From assembly GCA_020853095.1 (NCBI GenBank), contig JADYZN010000032.1, forward strand, positions 1 to 64,000: a DNA stretch of 64,000 bases, written 5' to 3'. Positions 7,229-16,125 of the stretch are shown here, one piece after another. Within the stretch, counting starts at the first letter, position 1. Every line of letters begins with the position of its first letter. Source of the DNA: Phycisphaerales bacterium (lineage in GTDB: Bacteria; Planctomycetota; Phycisphaerae; Tepidisphaerales; Tepidisphaeraceae). The position numbers and the translations under genes were made by a program. The notes below the pieces were generated by a model, which worked only from the letters and a program-made list of their open reading frames with translations, did not search any database and had not been told where the DNA came from.

Positions 7229-8458
7229 ATGATAGATGTCAGCGCGTTGTATTGCGGATTGGAGACGGCCAGCACGCCGCATCGGTATGGGAGGCGGATC
7301 ACGCAGATCGACCCGCCGGAACATGAGCGGCTGGGATTGGCGGAAAGTGCCGCCGAGCGCAGGCCGATCGTGGTGTGGAATTTGACGCGCACGTGCAATT
7401 TGAAATGCCTGCACTGTTACAGCGATTCGGAGGCGATGCGATATCCGGGTGAGTTGTCCACCGACCAGTGCAAGCGGGTGCTGGAGGACCTGGCGGAATT
7501 TCGCGTGCCGGCGGTGCTGTTTTCCGGTGGTGAGCCGCTGGTCCGGCCGGACTTGTTTGAACTGGCGGCCTACGCCCGCGGGCTGGGGTTGCATGTGGTG
7601 CTTTCGACCAACGGCACGTTGATCGACCGCAAAGCGGCCGAGAAGTTCAAGGAATTGAAATTCGCCTACGTCGGCATCAGCCTCGACAGCGCCGATCCCG
7701 CCATTCACGATCATTTTCGGGGCCAAAAGGGCGCATTTGAGCGAACCATGCGCGGGTTTCGGCATTGCGTGGACGTGGGGCAGAAAGTCGGCCTGCGACT
7801 GACCATCACGCGCCAGACCGCGCAGGACCTCGATGCGATTTTCGCCTTCATCGAGCGGGAGGGGATCAATCGGGCCTGTTTTTATCACCTGTGTCCGGCC
7901 GGCCGGGGCAAAGACCTGATGGCCTTGAGCGCGCAGGAGTCGCGCCAGGCGGTGGATACGATCTTTGAACAGACGCAGCGGTTGATCGACAAAGGAAAAC
8001 GGGTGGAAATCCTGACGGTGGATAACCACTGCGATGGGCCGTACATGTATCTGAAGATGAAAGATCAGGGGCATCAGCGGGCCGAACAGGTGTTGCAGAT
8101 GCTCAATTGGAATGGCGGGGGGCGTTATTCCAGTGGAGTGGGGGTGGCGAGCATCGATTTTTATGGCCACGTTCACGCCGATCAGTTTTCGATGGGGCGA
8201 AGTTTTGGAAACGTGAAGGAACGCCGGTTTTCCGAAATCTGGCAGGATGTCACCGACCCGATCATGGCAGGATTGAAGGATCGGTTGGGATTGCTCAAAG
8301 GCCGATGCGCCACCTGTCGATTCAAGGAGACCTGCGGCGGGGCGTTGCGGGCGCGGGCGGAAGCGATGACCGGCGACCCGTGGGCGGCCGATCCGGGGTG
8401 TTATCTGAGCGATGAGGAAATCGCCGGAGAGACCGTTGAATCGTTTGCGGGGGTTTGA
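7229..8458 (+). CDS. Radical SAM/SPASM protein of the AhbC/NirJ type
   Basis: This is a 409-residue radical SAM enzyme resembling 12,18-didecarboxysiroheme deacetylase (AhbC) and the heme d1 enzyme NirJ, which remove side chains from siroheme-derived tetrapyrroles. The radical SAM cluster cysteines are 56, 60 and 63 in TRTCNLKCLHC, followed by SGGEPLVRPDLFEL. The C-terminal auxiliary cluster region contains GRCATCRFKETCGG and ends GDPWAADPGCYLSDEEIAG, a signature I associate with AhbC/NirJ. The start ATG 7229 follows AAAGGACAGG. A second enzyme of this kind lies at 10373. Whether it serves heme b or heme d1 cannot be settled here; no nirS is in the window. Confidence 0.82.
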   Translation: MIDVSALYCGLETASTPHRYGRRITQIDPPEHERLGLAESAAERRPIVVWNLTRTCNLKCLHCYSDSEAMRYPGELSTDQCKRVLEDLAEFRVPAVLFSGGEPLVRPDLFELAAYARGLGLHVVLSTNGTLIDRKAAEKFKELKFAYVGISLDSADPAIHDHFRGQKGAFERTMRGFRHCVDVGQKVGLRLTITRQTAQDLDAIFAFIEREGINRACFYHLCPAGRGKDLMALSAQESRQAVDTIFEQTQRLIDKGKRVEILTVDNHCDGPYMYLKMKDQGHQRAEQVLQMLNWNGGGRYSSGVGVASIDFYGHVHADQFSMGRSFGNVKERRFSEIWQDVTDPIMAGLKDRLGLLKGRCATCRFKETCGGALRARAEAMTGDPWAADPGCYLSDEEIAGETVESFAGV

Positions 8459-9849
8459 TTGGGAAACAGGCGATTGGCGTGCGGCTTGGCGGGGGCCGTT
8501 TCGCGAAGGCTCTGTTTGCCTTGTCGCATGAGGGCGACCAGTCCCATCCCCCACCAGGCGAGGGCGATCACTTCAAGGATGCCGCTGATGCCGATGATGG
8601 AGTAAAAGGCGGGATGCCAGTCGGTCAGGGTCTGGGTGCTGACGCGCAGGAAACATCCGGCGTTAATCAGGATGAACGGCCCCCAGAGCGATGAGACACC
8701 GGCGGGGTTGATGCCGTTGAACATGGGGACAACCCGCGCCGAGATGCCCATGATCATCAGCGAGATGAATCCCACCGTGATGGCGTGGCGGATGGCGCCG
8801 TAATACGCATGGCTGAAGGGGATTTTGCTGGCCGCCAGATAGGCCGGCAGCAGCAGAAGCATGGTCAACGAAACCGCCAGCCAGAGATAAGCGGTGCGGA
8901 TGAACTTGGCGGAACGATCGGGCCGCTGAAATGGACGCCAGAGCTTCCAGGGCCAGACGATCATGGCGATGGCAATGGCAATCATCAGCCAGGGGATCAT
9001 CAAAAACGCCGCCAGAACATGAAGCCCTGTCCAGCGATAGGCGACGAAAATCAGGCATTCCCCCGCGACCGCGATGGAGAGCATGGCCAGCGCGATCCAG
9101 TTTCGCTTGGCCGACGCGGTGCGGACGCCATACAGCGCGGGGAGCAGTTGAAGGCTGACGCCAAGGATCATAAACACGGCCAAACCATGGACTTGCATGT
9201 CGCGAAGGGGGGCCTGATAGGTGGAGACGAACCAGAGCAACCGGTCGCGCGTGGGGGCGGTCATGGTGGTGTGGGTGTGCCACAGGTCCATCGCGGCCAT
9301 GGCGACAAACCAGAACAACGCCATGAAGATGAATCCAACCGATGGGGTGAATGGTTTTTGACTGGCGCGGAACGTGGCCAGGATTTGGGTGCAAAACACG
9401 AGGATGGCGGCCAGTTCGAGAATCCCGCCAACCAATGCCACGCCGGCCGCCGCGGACCATTGGCCGCTGGTTCCCTGACCGATGGTGTGAAGTATGATGC
9501 CGGCGGTCATGGTGACAAAGGCGGGCATCACCAGCCGGGGGGCGGCGAGGTTGGTTTGCCAGAAACGGGCAAAGGCCTGATATCCCATCCCCATGATGAA
9601 CAGCCCGACCCATCCGAAAATCTGGGCATGGCCGTGGGCGTTGATTTCGTGAACGGAGAGGCCGGTGAAATTGCCCAGGAATCCGATCCGCCACAGCAGC
9701 CAGGCTCCCCAGGTTGCGCCGAAGGTCATCACGAGAATGATGGCCGTGACAAAAAACCGGCGATGGATCGTATCAACCGCCCGCGACGGGGTGGGCGTCG
9801 TCTGGATCACCTGGTCATTGAGCGAGACACGTCGGCCTTGCGCGACCAT
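8401..9849 (-). CDS. NnrS-like polytopic membrane protein
   Basis: This is a protein of about 482 residues with roughly twelve predicted membrane helices. His-rich segments in the helices, HEINAHGHAQIFGWVGLFIM and VHGLAVFMILG, look like the heme/copper-binding pattern of the NnrS family, which protects against nitric-oxide-derived iron complexes. The start 9849 (MVAQGRR) is preferred because a perfect AAGGAG lies 6 nt upstream; ATG 9870 would overlap that site. The gene overlaps the preceding flavoprotein gene by 35 nt and its polar C-terminal tail overlaps the convergent radical SAM gene by 58 nt. The family call rests on His pattern and context, so it is moderately certain. Confidence 0.62.
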   Translation of the reverse strand: MVAQGRRVSLNDQVIQTTPTPSRAVDTIHRRFFVTAIILVMTFGATWGAWLLWRIGFLGNFTGLSVHEINAHGHAQIFGWVGLFIMGMGYQAFARFWQTNLAAPRLVMPAFVTMTAGIILHTIGQGTSGQWSAAAGVALVGGILELAAILVFCTQILATFRASQKPFTPSVGFIFMALFWFVAMAAMDLWHTHTTMTAPTRDRLLWFVSTYQAPLRDMQVHGLAVFMILGVSLQLLPALYGVRTASAKRNWIALAMLSIAVAGECLIFVAYRWTGLHVLAAFLMIPWLMIAIAIAMIVWPWKLWRPFQRPDRSAKFIRTAYLWLAVSLTMLLLLPAYLAASKIPFSHAYYGAIRHAITVGFISLMIMGISARVVPMFNGINPAGVSSLWGPFILINAGCFLRVSTQTLTDWHPAFYSIIGISGILEVIALAWWGMGLVALMRQGKQSLRETAPAKPHANRLFPNQTPANDSTVSPAISSSLR

Positions 9850-10312
9850 CGGTAACTCCTTGGGGGTCAATCACTTGTGGCGGGTCATTTTTTCGGCCGC
9901 TGAGGCGTTCGATGACGATTTTGCACAGGGGGAGTGCTTCGAGCGGGGTTTGTCGGCCGTGGCCGGGGCGGTGGCCTTTGCGCAGTCGCTGGTATTTTTC
10001 GGTGTTGAGGGAGCGGATGCGCGCTTTTTCATCGAGATTCGTCACCGGCTCGATGCGTCCCTCGGCCAAAACCGAAGCGTACTGGTCGAGGGTGTCGGTG
10101 AAGGTGTCGATTTCAAAGCAAACGTGTGGATTTTGGGACAGAATTTCACCTTTTCGGCCGGTCATGGCGACGCGGAGATAGATCGAGCCATCGGCCCAGC
10201 AAAAAGGAAATGGCAACAGGTAAGGTCGTCCATCGGAACCTGCCATGCACAACCGTCCGATCAGGGTGTTGTCCAGCAGGTCGCTGATTTGATCGTTGGA
10301 TAGCTCGATCAT
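9815..10312 (-). CDS. Pyridoxamine 5'-phosphate oxidase-like FMN-binding split-barrel protein
   Basis: This is a 165-residue flavin-reductase-like split barrel. The visible fold signature is IGRLCMAGSDGRPYLLPFPFCWADGSIYLRV, then ATGRKGEILSQNPHVCFEID (a helix and strand pairing typical of the PNPOx-like/MSMEG_6575-type family). Such proteins bind FMN, F420 or heme. Start ATG 10312 is used; TTG 10318 is the only upstream alternative. It is transcribed with the NnrS-like gene, and is divergent from the second radical SAM gene with 60 nt between them. The position between two tetrapyrrole enzymes suggests heme handling or flavin-dependent redox chemistry, which is an inference. Confidence 0.78.
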   Translation of the reverse strand: MIELSNDQISDLLDNTLIGRLCMAGSDGRPYLLPFPFCWADGSIYLRVAMTGRKGEILSQNPHVCFEIDTFTDTLDQYASVLAEGRIEPVTNLDEKARIRSLNTEKYQRLRKGHRPGHGRQTPLEALPLCKIVIERLSGRKNDPPQVIDPQGVTDGRARPTCLAQ

Positions 10313-10372
10313 GGACAAATCTTAGCATAATCGCATCTTGATATCCACATTTGGGGTGGTAGGTTAGTCGCC

Positions 10373-11473
10373 ATGGGCGAAGTTCGGTCGGTGAGTCGAT
10401 TGGCTTATGGGGAAGGGGATTTTGCGCACAGCCCGCTTCTGGTTTTTTATGAGGTGACCCGGGCGTGCAACTTGCTGTGCGTGCATTGTCGGGCGGATGC
10501 GCAACGCAAGGCGCATCCATTGGAATTGCGCAACAGCGATGCCCGGAAGCTGATCGACCAGTTGACGACATTTCCGCGGCCTCCTTTGCTGGTGTTGACG
10601 GGGGGCGATCCGATCAAGCGGGAGGACATTTTTGACCTGGTGCGATACGCATCGAAAAAGGGGCTGGAAGTGGCGATGACCCCTTCGGCGACGCCGCTGG
10701 TGACGGGGGAGGTGATTGAGCGGTTGCACGATGAGGGGTTGCATCGGTTCGCGGTGAGTCTCGATGGGGCGGACGCGGCGACGCACGATGGGTTTCGGCG
10801 GGTGCCGGGGAGTTTTGCGCGGACGCTGGCGATCATCGAGAAGGCGATCGCGGTGGGGCTGCCGGTGCAGATCAACACGACGATCGCGCAGCACAACGTT
10901 GAACAGGTGGAACGAATCGCGGAGGTGCTGGAGCGATACGAGATCGTGCTGTGGTCGGTGTTTTTTCTGGTGCCGACCGGAAGGGGATTGGCGGGGGAAC
11001 GGTTGAGCGGCGAACAGATCGAGGAGGTTTTCGGGCGGCTGATGGCCCAGTCGAGGCGGAGGCGTTTTGCGATCAAGACGACCGAGGCGCCGCATTATCG
11101 GCGGTTTTTGATTCAGCAGCGCAAGGATCGGCCGCAAATGCCGCCAGGAGCGATGCGGATGGTGGGGACCAACGATGGCAAAGGGGTGATGTTCGTCAGT
11201 CACATCGGGGAGATTTTCCCGAGCGGATTTCTGCCGGTGGAATGCGGGCGGTTTCCCAAGGATTCGGTGGTGGATGTTTATCAGAATTCGAGTTTGTTCA
11301 AATCGCTCAGGGATCCGGATCAACTGGGGGGCAAGTGCGGCGTGTGCGATTATCGTTCGATGTGCGGGGGGAGCCGGGCGCGCAGTTACGCGATGAGCGG
11401 GGATCCGCTGGCGGCCGAACCGGATTGTGTTTACGTGCCGCAGGCGTTAGAGCTTGTCCGGATAGGCTCTTAA
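10373..11473 (+). CDS. Radical SAM/SPASM protein of the AhbD type
   Basis: This 366-residue enzyme resembles AhbD, which decarboxylates Fe-coproporphyrin III to heme, and the related TIGR04053 group. Radical SAM cysteines 32, 36 and 39 lie in TRACNLLCVHC, followed by LTGGDPIKREDIFDLV. The mid-part FFLVPTGRG and KTTEAPHYRR fit AhbD-like proteins. The C-terminal SPASM cysteines are visible in CGVCDYRSMCGGSRARSYAMSGD. The start at ATG 10373 is the only sensible one. The gene ends in a 4-nt convergent overlap with the next minus-strand gene. Together with the enzyme at 7229 it suggests the late steps of the siroheme route to heme; the early Ahb genes are not here. Confidence 0.8.
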   Translation: MGEVRSVSRLAYGEGDFAHSPLLVFYEVTRACNLLCVHCRADAQRKAHPLELRNSDARKLIDQLTTFPRPPLLVLTGGDPIKREDIFDLVRYASKKGLEVAMTPSATPLVTGEVIERLHDEGLHRFAVSLDGADAATHDGFRRVPGSFARTLAIIEKAIAVGLPVQINTTIAQHNVEQVERIAEVLERYEIVLWSVFFLVPTGRGLAGERLSGEQIEEVFGRLMAQSRRRRFAIKTTEAPHYRRFLIQQRKDRPQMPPGAMRMVGTNDGKGVMFVSHIGEIFPSGFLPVECGRFPKDSVVDVYQNSSLFKSLRDPDQLGGKCGVCDYRSMCGGSRARSYAMSGDPLAAEPDCVYVPQALELVRIGS

Positions 11474-12984
11474 TGGCCGGCGGTAATCTGAGCCAGGCGT
11501 AAATTGCCCCGGTCGATGTAGCTGTGATATTCGGCGACGTCCTCGGTGTGGGGGTTGATGCCGGGGGGGCGGGCCTGAAGGATCCGCTGGACCTGGTACA
11601 GGAGCGATTGCAATTGGCCGGCGGGGATTTTGTCCACCGTTTCCTTGGTGATGTCGTTGGGAAGAATCTGGTCGAGGATCGGCTGGTCCACGTAATACTT
11701 GAGAATGATGCGGCGATAACCGGCGACGGCGGCGGCGTAACTGTGGCCGGCGGATTGGAGCAGTTGTTCGCGTTCTTTGCCCGTGGCGCGAAGGGCGGCC
11801 AGGTAATCGTGGTCGGCCTGGGTCAGATCGGCGATGGCCTGAAGCTCGTCGATGTGGCTCATGTAGGTCCAGAAATTGGTCGAGTAGCTCAGGAGATGCC
11901 TGCGGAACTCGGCGATGGAATCATGGCAGAGCCGGGGGATCAGTTGGTAGGAATAGAGGGCGGCGTCGATCAATTCGGGTTGATCGGTGGTGGCGTTGAG
12001 TGGCAGGGAGGCGGTGGCCATTTCCATGTCGAGGCGTTCGGCGGGGATGTTTTTGTCGAAGGCTTTAAGCTCGGCCTGGCGGCCGCGGGTCCATTCGTCG
12101 CGTCCCCAGCTTTCGAGGGCCAGCGCGGGTCGGCTGTCGACGACCATGGAGCTGAGCTGGATGTGCCGTTGTTTGCCGACGGTCTGGAGAACCTGGGCCT
12201 GCTTGTAATAGTTGTAGGCGATGGCGAACGTTGAAACGCCGTATGGGAAGGGTTGGTACGGTTGGAGGTATTGGTATTCAGCGCCGTTGTTCCATTCGCT
12301 GTCGGCCGGCAGATTGGATGGGCGGTCGATGCGCGGCTTGACCAGTTCGCTCAGGAGGTATCCCTTCTGATCGAGGATCGGGTCCAGCCGGGTTCGGCGC
12401 CAGCCGATGTCGCCGGGGTGGGAGCGTTCGGGGGGACGCCACTGGGTTTCATCGCGGACGCGCTGCTGGTAATAGTCTTTTTCGGCGCTGTTGCCGAGCT
12501 TGTCGAAATAGATCTGGCCGATGGCTTCGACGATGTTGATGTCGTTAGGCTTTTGGCGGTCGATTTTGCGGGCGTAATCGAGGGCGTCGAGGATGGTGGC
12601 GTACTTGTTGGCCAGGCTCGCCATCTGAACGGAGATGTTGTAGGCCTTGTTCCAGATCTGGAAGATGTGAACGGTGTCAAATTCGGGTTGAAGCAGGCGG
12701 ATCCATTCGACCTTGGTGTCGAAATCTTCGAGGTTTTTCTCGTTTTTCTGGGCTTCGCTGCTGGACCAGAGCATCATCACCAGCGGCCCGCGCAGCCCGC
12801 CCAGCAGCAGCGCCAGGGCATAGCTGTTCATGCCGGCCAGTGAAGCGGCGCCGGTGTCGGATGAGGCGAGCTGGCCCGGCCGGTGGATCGCGGCCTGCCG
12901 GCGGTTGAAGGCGAACTGGCTGGTGGCGCCGGTGGCCAGCAGCGAGACGATGAGCAGGACAATGATGGATGTTCGCCCTCTCAC
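11470..12984 (-). CDS. Membrane-anchored helical protein, partner of the ABC exporter
   Basis: I do not recognise a named family. The 504-residue protein starts at GTG 12984, overlapping the permease stop as GTGA. An N-terminal membrane helix (SIIVLLIVSLLATGATSQF) is followed by a short hydrophobic patch (YALALLLGGLRGPLVMMLW) and a long mainly helical body with tetratricopeptide-like segments such as YATILDALDYARKIDRQKPND and VEAIGQIYFDKLG. The bulk is likely exported. It is the third gene of an ATPase-permease-this operon, so it may be a structural or accessory part of the same machine. The 3' end overlaps the convergent radical SAM gene by 4 nt. Confidence 0.7.
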   Translation of the reverse strand: MRGRTSIIVLLIVSLLATGATSQFAFNRRQAAIHRPGQLASSDTGAASLAGMNSYALALLLGGLRGPLVMMLWSSSEAQKNEKNLEDFDTKVEWIRLLQPEFDTVHIFQIWNKAYNISVQMASLANKYATILDALDYARKIDRQKPNDINIVEAIGQIYFDKLGNSAEKDYYQQRVRDETQWRPPERSHPGDIGWRRTRLDPILDQKGYLLSELVKPRIDRPSNLPADSEWNNGAEYQYLQPYQPFPYGVSTFAIAYNYYKQAQVLQTVGKQRHIQLSSMVVDSRPALALESWGRDEWTRGRQAELKAFDKNIPAERLDMEMATASLPLNATTDQPELIDAALYSYQLIPRLCHDSIAEFRRHLLSYSTNFWTYMSHIDELQAIADLTQADHDYLAALRATGKEREQLLQSAGHSYAAAVAGYRRIILKYYVDQPILDQILPNDITKETVDKIPAGQLQSLLYQVQRILQARPPGINPHTEDVAEYHSYIDRGNLRLAQITAGH

Positions 12985-15038
12985 GGCGCCACCTCTTTGT
13001 TTTTAAGGAAAATATAGGCCAGGACGATCATCGGCAGGCCAAATCCGAAGGCGACGGCGCCCGATTCGTAGAGGCGCGCGGTGGGAACCATCACGCCGCG
13101 CTCGACATCCTCGGTGGCCGAGAATCGGCTGATGTCCGGCAGGACGTGGGAGATGGCGGTGAGGGCCTTGGTGAGGGCCTCCACGCTGGAACTGACGACC
13201 TTGGCCTGGCTGGGATCGGAGAATCCGAAATCCGTGGCGATCTGGTTGCCGATGCCGCTGCCGAGCGAATCGCCCAGTTGCATCACGCCCCAGCGTCCAA
13301 GCAGCAGGACGATGGTCAAAACCACCGCGATGGGCCAGGAGAGGAAGGTGCTGCACAGGATCGCGATGATGATGACCAGCAGGGTCATCAACCAGAGGAT
13401 CAGCAGGCTCTTGGAGAGGTTGGCGATGAAGGGCTGGTGGCTGGTGACGACAAAGACGCTGTTGGCCTGCAGGCCGACCCAGTGGCCGTTGGTGTGGTTG
13501 CGGAGGATCAGCTCGAAATTGCCATCTCCCAGGTCGCCGGCGGGCAATGAAAAATAAGTGGGGCGAAGGCTTTCGGGGGTGACGGCGATGGGTTGGCCGA
13601 TGACGCCGGTTTTGAGATTGCGAACGGAGATCGACAGGCGGGTGAGGTCGTCGGTCGAGGTGCTCAGCTCGTTGCCGGTGCGTTCGATGCCGACGCGCAT
13701 CTCGAAGGGGACTTGTCCGGAAGCGGGAACCGGCACGTTGTGAAAGCGATAAACGCCGACGGGGTTGTGTTCGGCCGGGCCGCCGCGAAGTTGCTGGCCG
13801 TGGGTGCCGCCGCGACCTTCAAAGATGGGAGGGGTTGGGCGGTTGGGGTTGCGCGGGTCGGGCGCGGGGGGAATTTGATTGAACTGGCCCGCCTGGGCGG
13901 TCGGTGCGAGGAGGATGACCGGATTGGAATCCGCGCCGTACAGCCATCCGGGCGCGCCGCCTGCGATGGAGACGAAAAACCGGCCGTGGTTGATGAGGGT
14001 CATCACCTGTTCGGCGGGGATTTGAATTTGCAGGGGTTGGCCTTCGTGGAGGGTCAGGCTCGTGGCGTCGAGAATGTTGGGCGTCAGCAGGGTGTAGCCG
14101 TTGCGGTCGAGAATCTGGACGGCGACTTTGGGGGCGGGCCGTTTGGCGGTCATGGTGGATTGGGTGGTGGACAGGCGCGGGCCGCCGGTGTCGGTGCCCA
14201 GCCCGCGGAGCAGATCGCCGCCGAGTTGTTCCTGCTGTTCATCGGTGAGAGGGGCTTCCTGGGTATACACATGCGCCAGGATCATCAACGGGGGGAGGGG
14301 CTGGCCGCTTTGCCAGTTGGGCGGGGCGATGTCACCGAGGCCGAGTTTGAAGGGGACGATGAAATTTTGCTCGCTGAACATCCAGCGCACGGGGTCGGAA
14401 GGCTGGGGGAGCTTGGCGAAGATTTCGTAGGAGTCGGCGTCCTGGAGCTGTCGGGCCTGGAGCAGGCCGCTTTGCTGGTAATGTTCGAGGGAAGGTTTTC
14501 GCGCCGGGCCGACGTCGCCGCTGGCCAGTTGTCGGGCGATGTAACGCTGCATGTTCCACGCCCGCAGGTGCAGATAGCCCCAGGTGAACAGGCCCATGAT
14601 GATGAGGATGGCTGCCGAGACGCGGGCGAAACCGATGACTTTGCCCAGGATGATTTCAAGTCGGGTGGTGGGCTTGGTGACGATGGTGTAGATGACGCGG
14701 GTGTCGATCTCCTTGGGGAGGTTGGTGCAGGCGAGGATGATGACGACGATGGTGACCAGCAGGCCGGTGGCGAAGAGGCAGAATTTGATCGTCTGGCGGA
14801 TGGCATCCTGTTCGTCGATGGGGTGCTGAAGCTGCGCGACGATGATGACGCCGAGGATCGCCAGGGGGGTGATCCACAACACGCGGCGGCGGATGGATTC
14901 GGCGAAACAGACCGAGGAGATCGCCCAGATCCGGCGCGGGCTGAATCGCAGCAGGTCGCGCAGGCCAAAACCGACCAGACCGATGACGACGATCGCTCCG
15001 GCGATCCACCAGCCGAGGTTGTCGTTAATCAAGGACAA
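12981..15038 (-). CDS. ABC-2-type transporter permease with large extracytoplasmic domain
   Basis: This 685-residue protein has an N-terminal membrane segment (WWIAGAIVVIGLVGFGL), a second group of helices with ACTNLPKEIDTRVIYTIVTKP, which is typical of ABC-2 permeases of the GldF/NosY kind, then a large soluble region of about 350 residues, and C-terminal helices (LLILWLMTLLVIIIAILC and later ones). It starts at TTG 15038, supported by GGAG 6 nt upstream; no in-frame ATG is near. It pairs with the ATPase at 15147. The substrate is unknown. The gap to the ATPase contains a 37-bp inverted repeat that could form a strong hairpin in the mRNA. Confidence 0.85.
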   Translation of the reverse strand: MSLINDNLGWWIAGAIVVIGLVGFGLRDLLRFSPRRIWAISSVCFAESIRRRVLWITPLAILGVIIVAQLQHPIDEQDAIRQTIKFCLFATGLLVTIVVIILACTNLPKEIDTRVIYTIVTKPTTRLEIILGKVIGFARVSAAILIIMGLFTWGYLHLRAWNMQRYIARQLASGDVGPARKPSLEHYQQSGLLQARQLQDADSYEIFAKLPQPSDPVRWMFSEQNFIVPFKLGLGDIAPPNWQSGQPLPPLMILAHVYTQEAPLTDEQQEQLGGDLLRGLGTDTGGPRLSTTQSTMTAKRPAPKVAVQILDRNGYTLLTPNILDATSLTLHEGQPLQIQIPAEQVMTLINHGRFFVSIAGGAPGWLYGADSNPVILLAPTAQAGQFNQIPPAPDPRNPNRPTPPIFEGRGGTHGQQLRGGPAEHNPVGVYRFHNVPVPASGQVPFEMRVGIERTGNELSTSTDDLTRLSISVRNLKTGVIGQPIAVTPESLRPTYFSLPAGDLGDGNFELILRNHTNGHWVGLQANSVFVVTSHQPFIANLSKSLLILWLMTLLVIIIAILCSTFLSWPIAVVLTIVLLLGRWGVMQLGDSLGSGIGNQIATDFGFSDPSQAKVVSSSVEALTKALTAISHVLPDISRFSATEDVERGVMVPTARLYESGAVAFGFGLPMIVLAYIFLKNKEVAP

Positions 15039-15069
15039 GGCATACTCCGACGATTGGCCGCCTTTATTT

Positions 15070-15175
15070 CCTCCACCGGTACTCCGGGGGAGGGTGAGGG
15101 AGGGGGTATCAGGCGGGGGACGATCATTTTATATCCGGCCCCCACCCTAGCCCTCCCCCGGAGTACCAGTGGAGG
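15070..15175. repeat. Long inverted repeat between ABC ATPase and permease genes
   Basis: Two 37-nt arms, 15070-15106 and 15139-15175, are inverted copies with about four mismatches, separated by 32 nt. Each arm contains the core GGTACTCCGGGGGAGGG. The right arm lies inside the ATPase gene and encodes its last residues and stop codon. As RNA the element would form a long GC-rich hairpin inside the operon, which could act as a partial terminator or mRNA stabiliser. It resembles dispersed REP-type palindromes and shares the CTCC/GGAG style with the copies near 56710, 62607 and 63936. Confidence 0.75.
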
Positions 15176-16058
15176 GGACAAGAGGAGTACCGGAACCCGG
15201 CGTATTTTCCCGGACGATGCGGACGAACAGGTCTTCGAGGGTGGTGGTGGGGTGGGTGATGGTGGTGTCCTGGCCGCCGAGGCGGGACATAAACTGGCGG
15301 ACTTCCTGAATCTGGGAATCGTTCAGGCCGCGGGTCTGGACCTGGGTGATGTCCTTGACCTGCAACAGGTCGCGGACTTCGCCGATGGTCTGCATTTTAC
15401 CTTTGAAAAGGATCGTGATCCGGTCGCAGACATCCTGCACATCCGCCAGCAGATGGCTGCACAGGAGGACGGTTTTGCCCTGGGCCTTGAGGGAGAGGAT
15501 CAGGTCCTTCATCTCGCGCGTGCCGATGGGGTCAAGGCCGGTGGTTGGCTCATCGAGCAGGATCAGGTCGGGGTTGTTGATCAGCGCCTGGGCCAGTCCG
15601 ATGCGCCGGGCCATCCCCTTGGAATATTCGCGGAGTTTGCGTTTGCGGCTTTTTTCATCCAGTCCCACGGTGTCGAGCAGGGCGGGGACGCGTTTTTTGA
15701 GATCGCGCGAGGGAATGCGGAACAGCCGACCGTAAAACCGCAGGGTTTCTTCGCCGTTCAGGAAGCGATAGAGATACGATTCTTCGGGCAAAAATCCGAT
15801 GCGTTCGTTGATGCGGGTGCTGCCGGCGGGTTGGCCCAGGACGCTGGCCCGGCCGCGCGATGCGAAAATCAGGCCCAGCAGGAGCTTGATGGTGGTGCTT
15901 TTGCCCGATCCGTTGGGGCCGAGCAGGCCAAAGACTTCGCCCCGATGGATGGTCAGATTCAGGTCGTCGAGGGCGCGCACCTTGTCGCGACCCCAGAAAT
16001 CCTTGTACACCTTGGACAGATGTTCAGTTTGAACCGCCTCGCCGTTGGATGTGCTCAT
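15147..16058 (-). CDS. ABC transporter ATP-binding protein
   Basis: This is a 303-residue ATPase subunit. It shows Walker A ([14 protein letters not shown]), the Q-loop region ([17 protein letters not shown]), the ABC signature [15 protein letters not shown], Walker B ([13 protein letters not shown]) and the H-loop in [13 protein letters not shown]-terminal extension of about 80 residues follows, typical of the CcmA/NatA/DrrA exporter ATPases. The last residues ([13 protein letters not shown]) are encoded by the inverted-repeat element at 15139-15175, which seems to have replaced the original end. It is the first gene of the ATPase-permease-helical protein operon. Confidence 0.94.
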   Translation of the reverse strand: MSTSNGEAVQTEHLSKVYKDFWGRDKVRALDDLNLTIHRGEVFGLLGPNGSGKSTTIKLLLGLIFASRGRASVLGQPAGSTRINERIGFLPEESYLYRFLNGEETLRFYGRLFRIPSRDLKKRVPALLDTVGLDEKSRKRKLREYSKGMARRIGLAQALINNPDLILLDEPTTGLDPIGTREMKDLILSLKAQGKTVLLCSHLLADVQDVCDRITILFKGKMQTIGEVRDLLQVKDITQVQTRGLNDSQIQEVRQFMSRLGGQDTTITHPTTTLEDLFVRIVRENTPGSGTPLVPSTGTPGEG

Positions 16059-16125
16059 AGCTGCCGCGCCGTATGGGGAAAAAAGGGAAATCGCTCAGCC
16101 TGGCCTACGGAAAGAGCCGGGTCTG

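Noticed and set aside
9815-9849. Frameshift joining the split-barrel and NnrS-like genes
   Set aside because: The overlap is 35 nt, but NnrS has its own AAGGAG and start at 9849, and the split-barrel protein ends after its folded domain, so two genes are more likely than one broken fusion.
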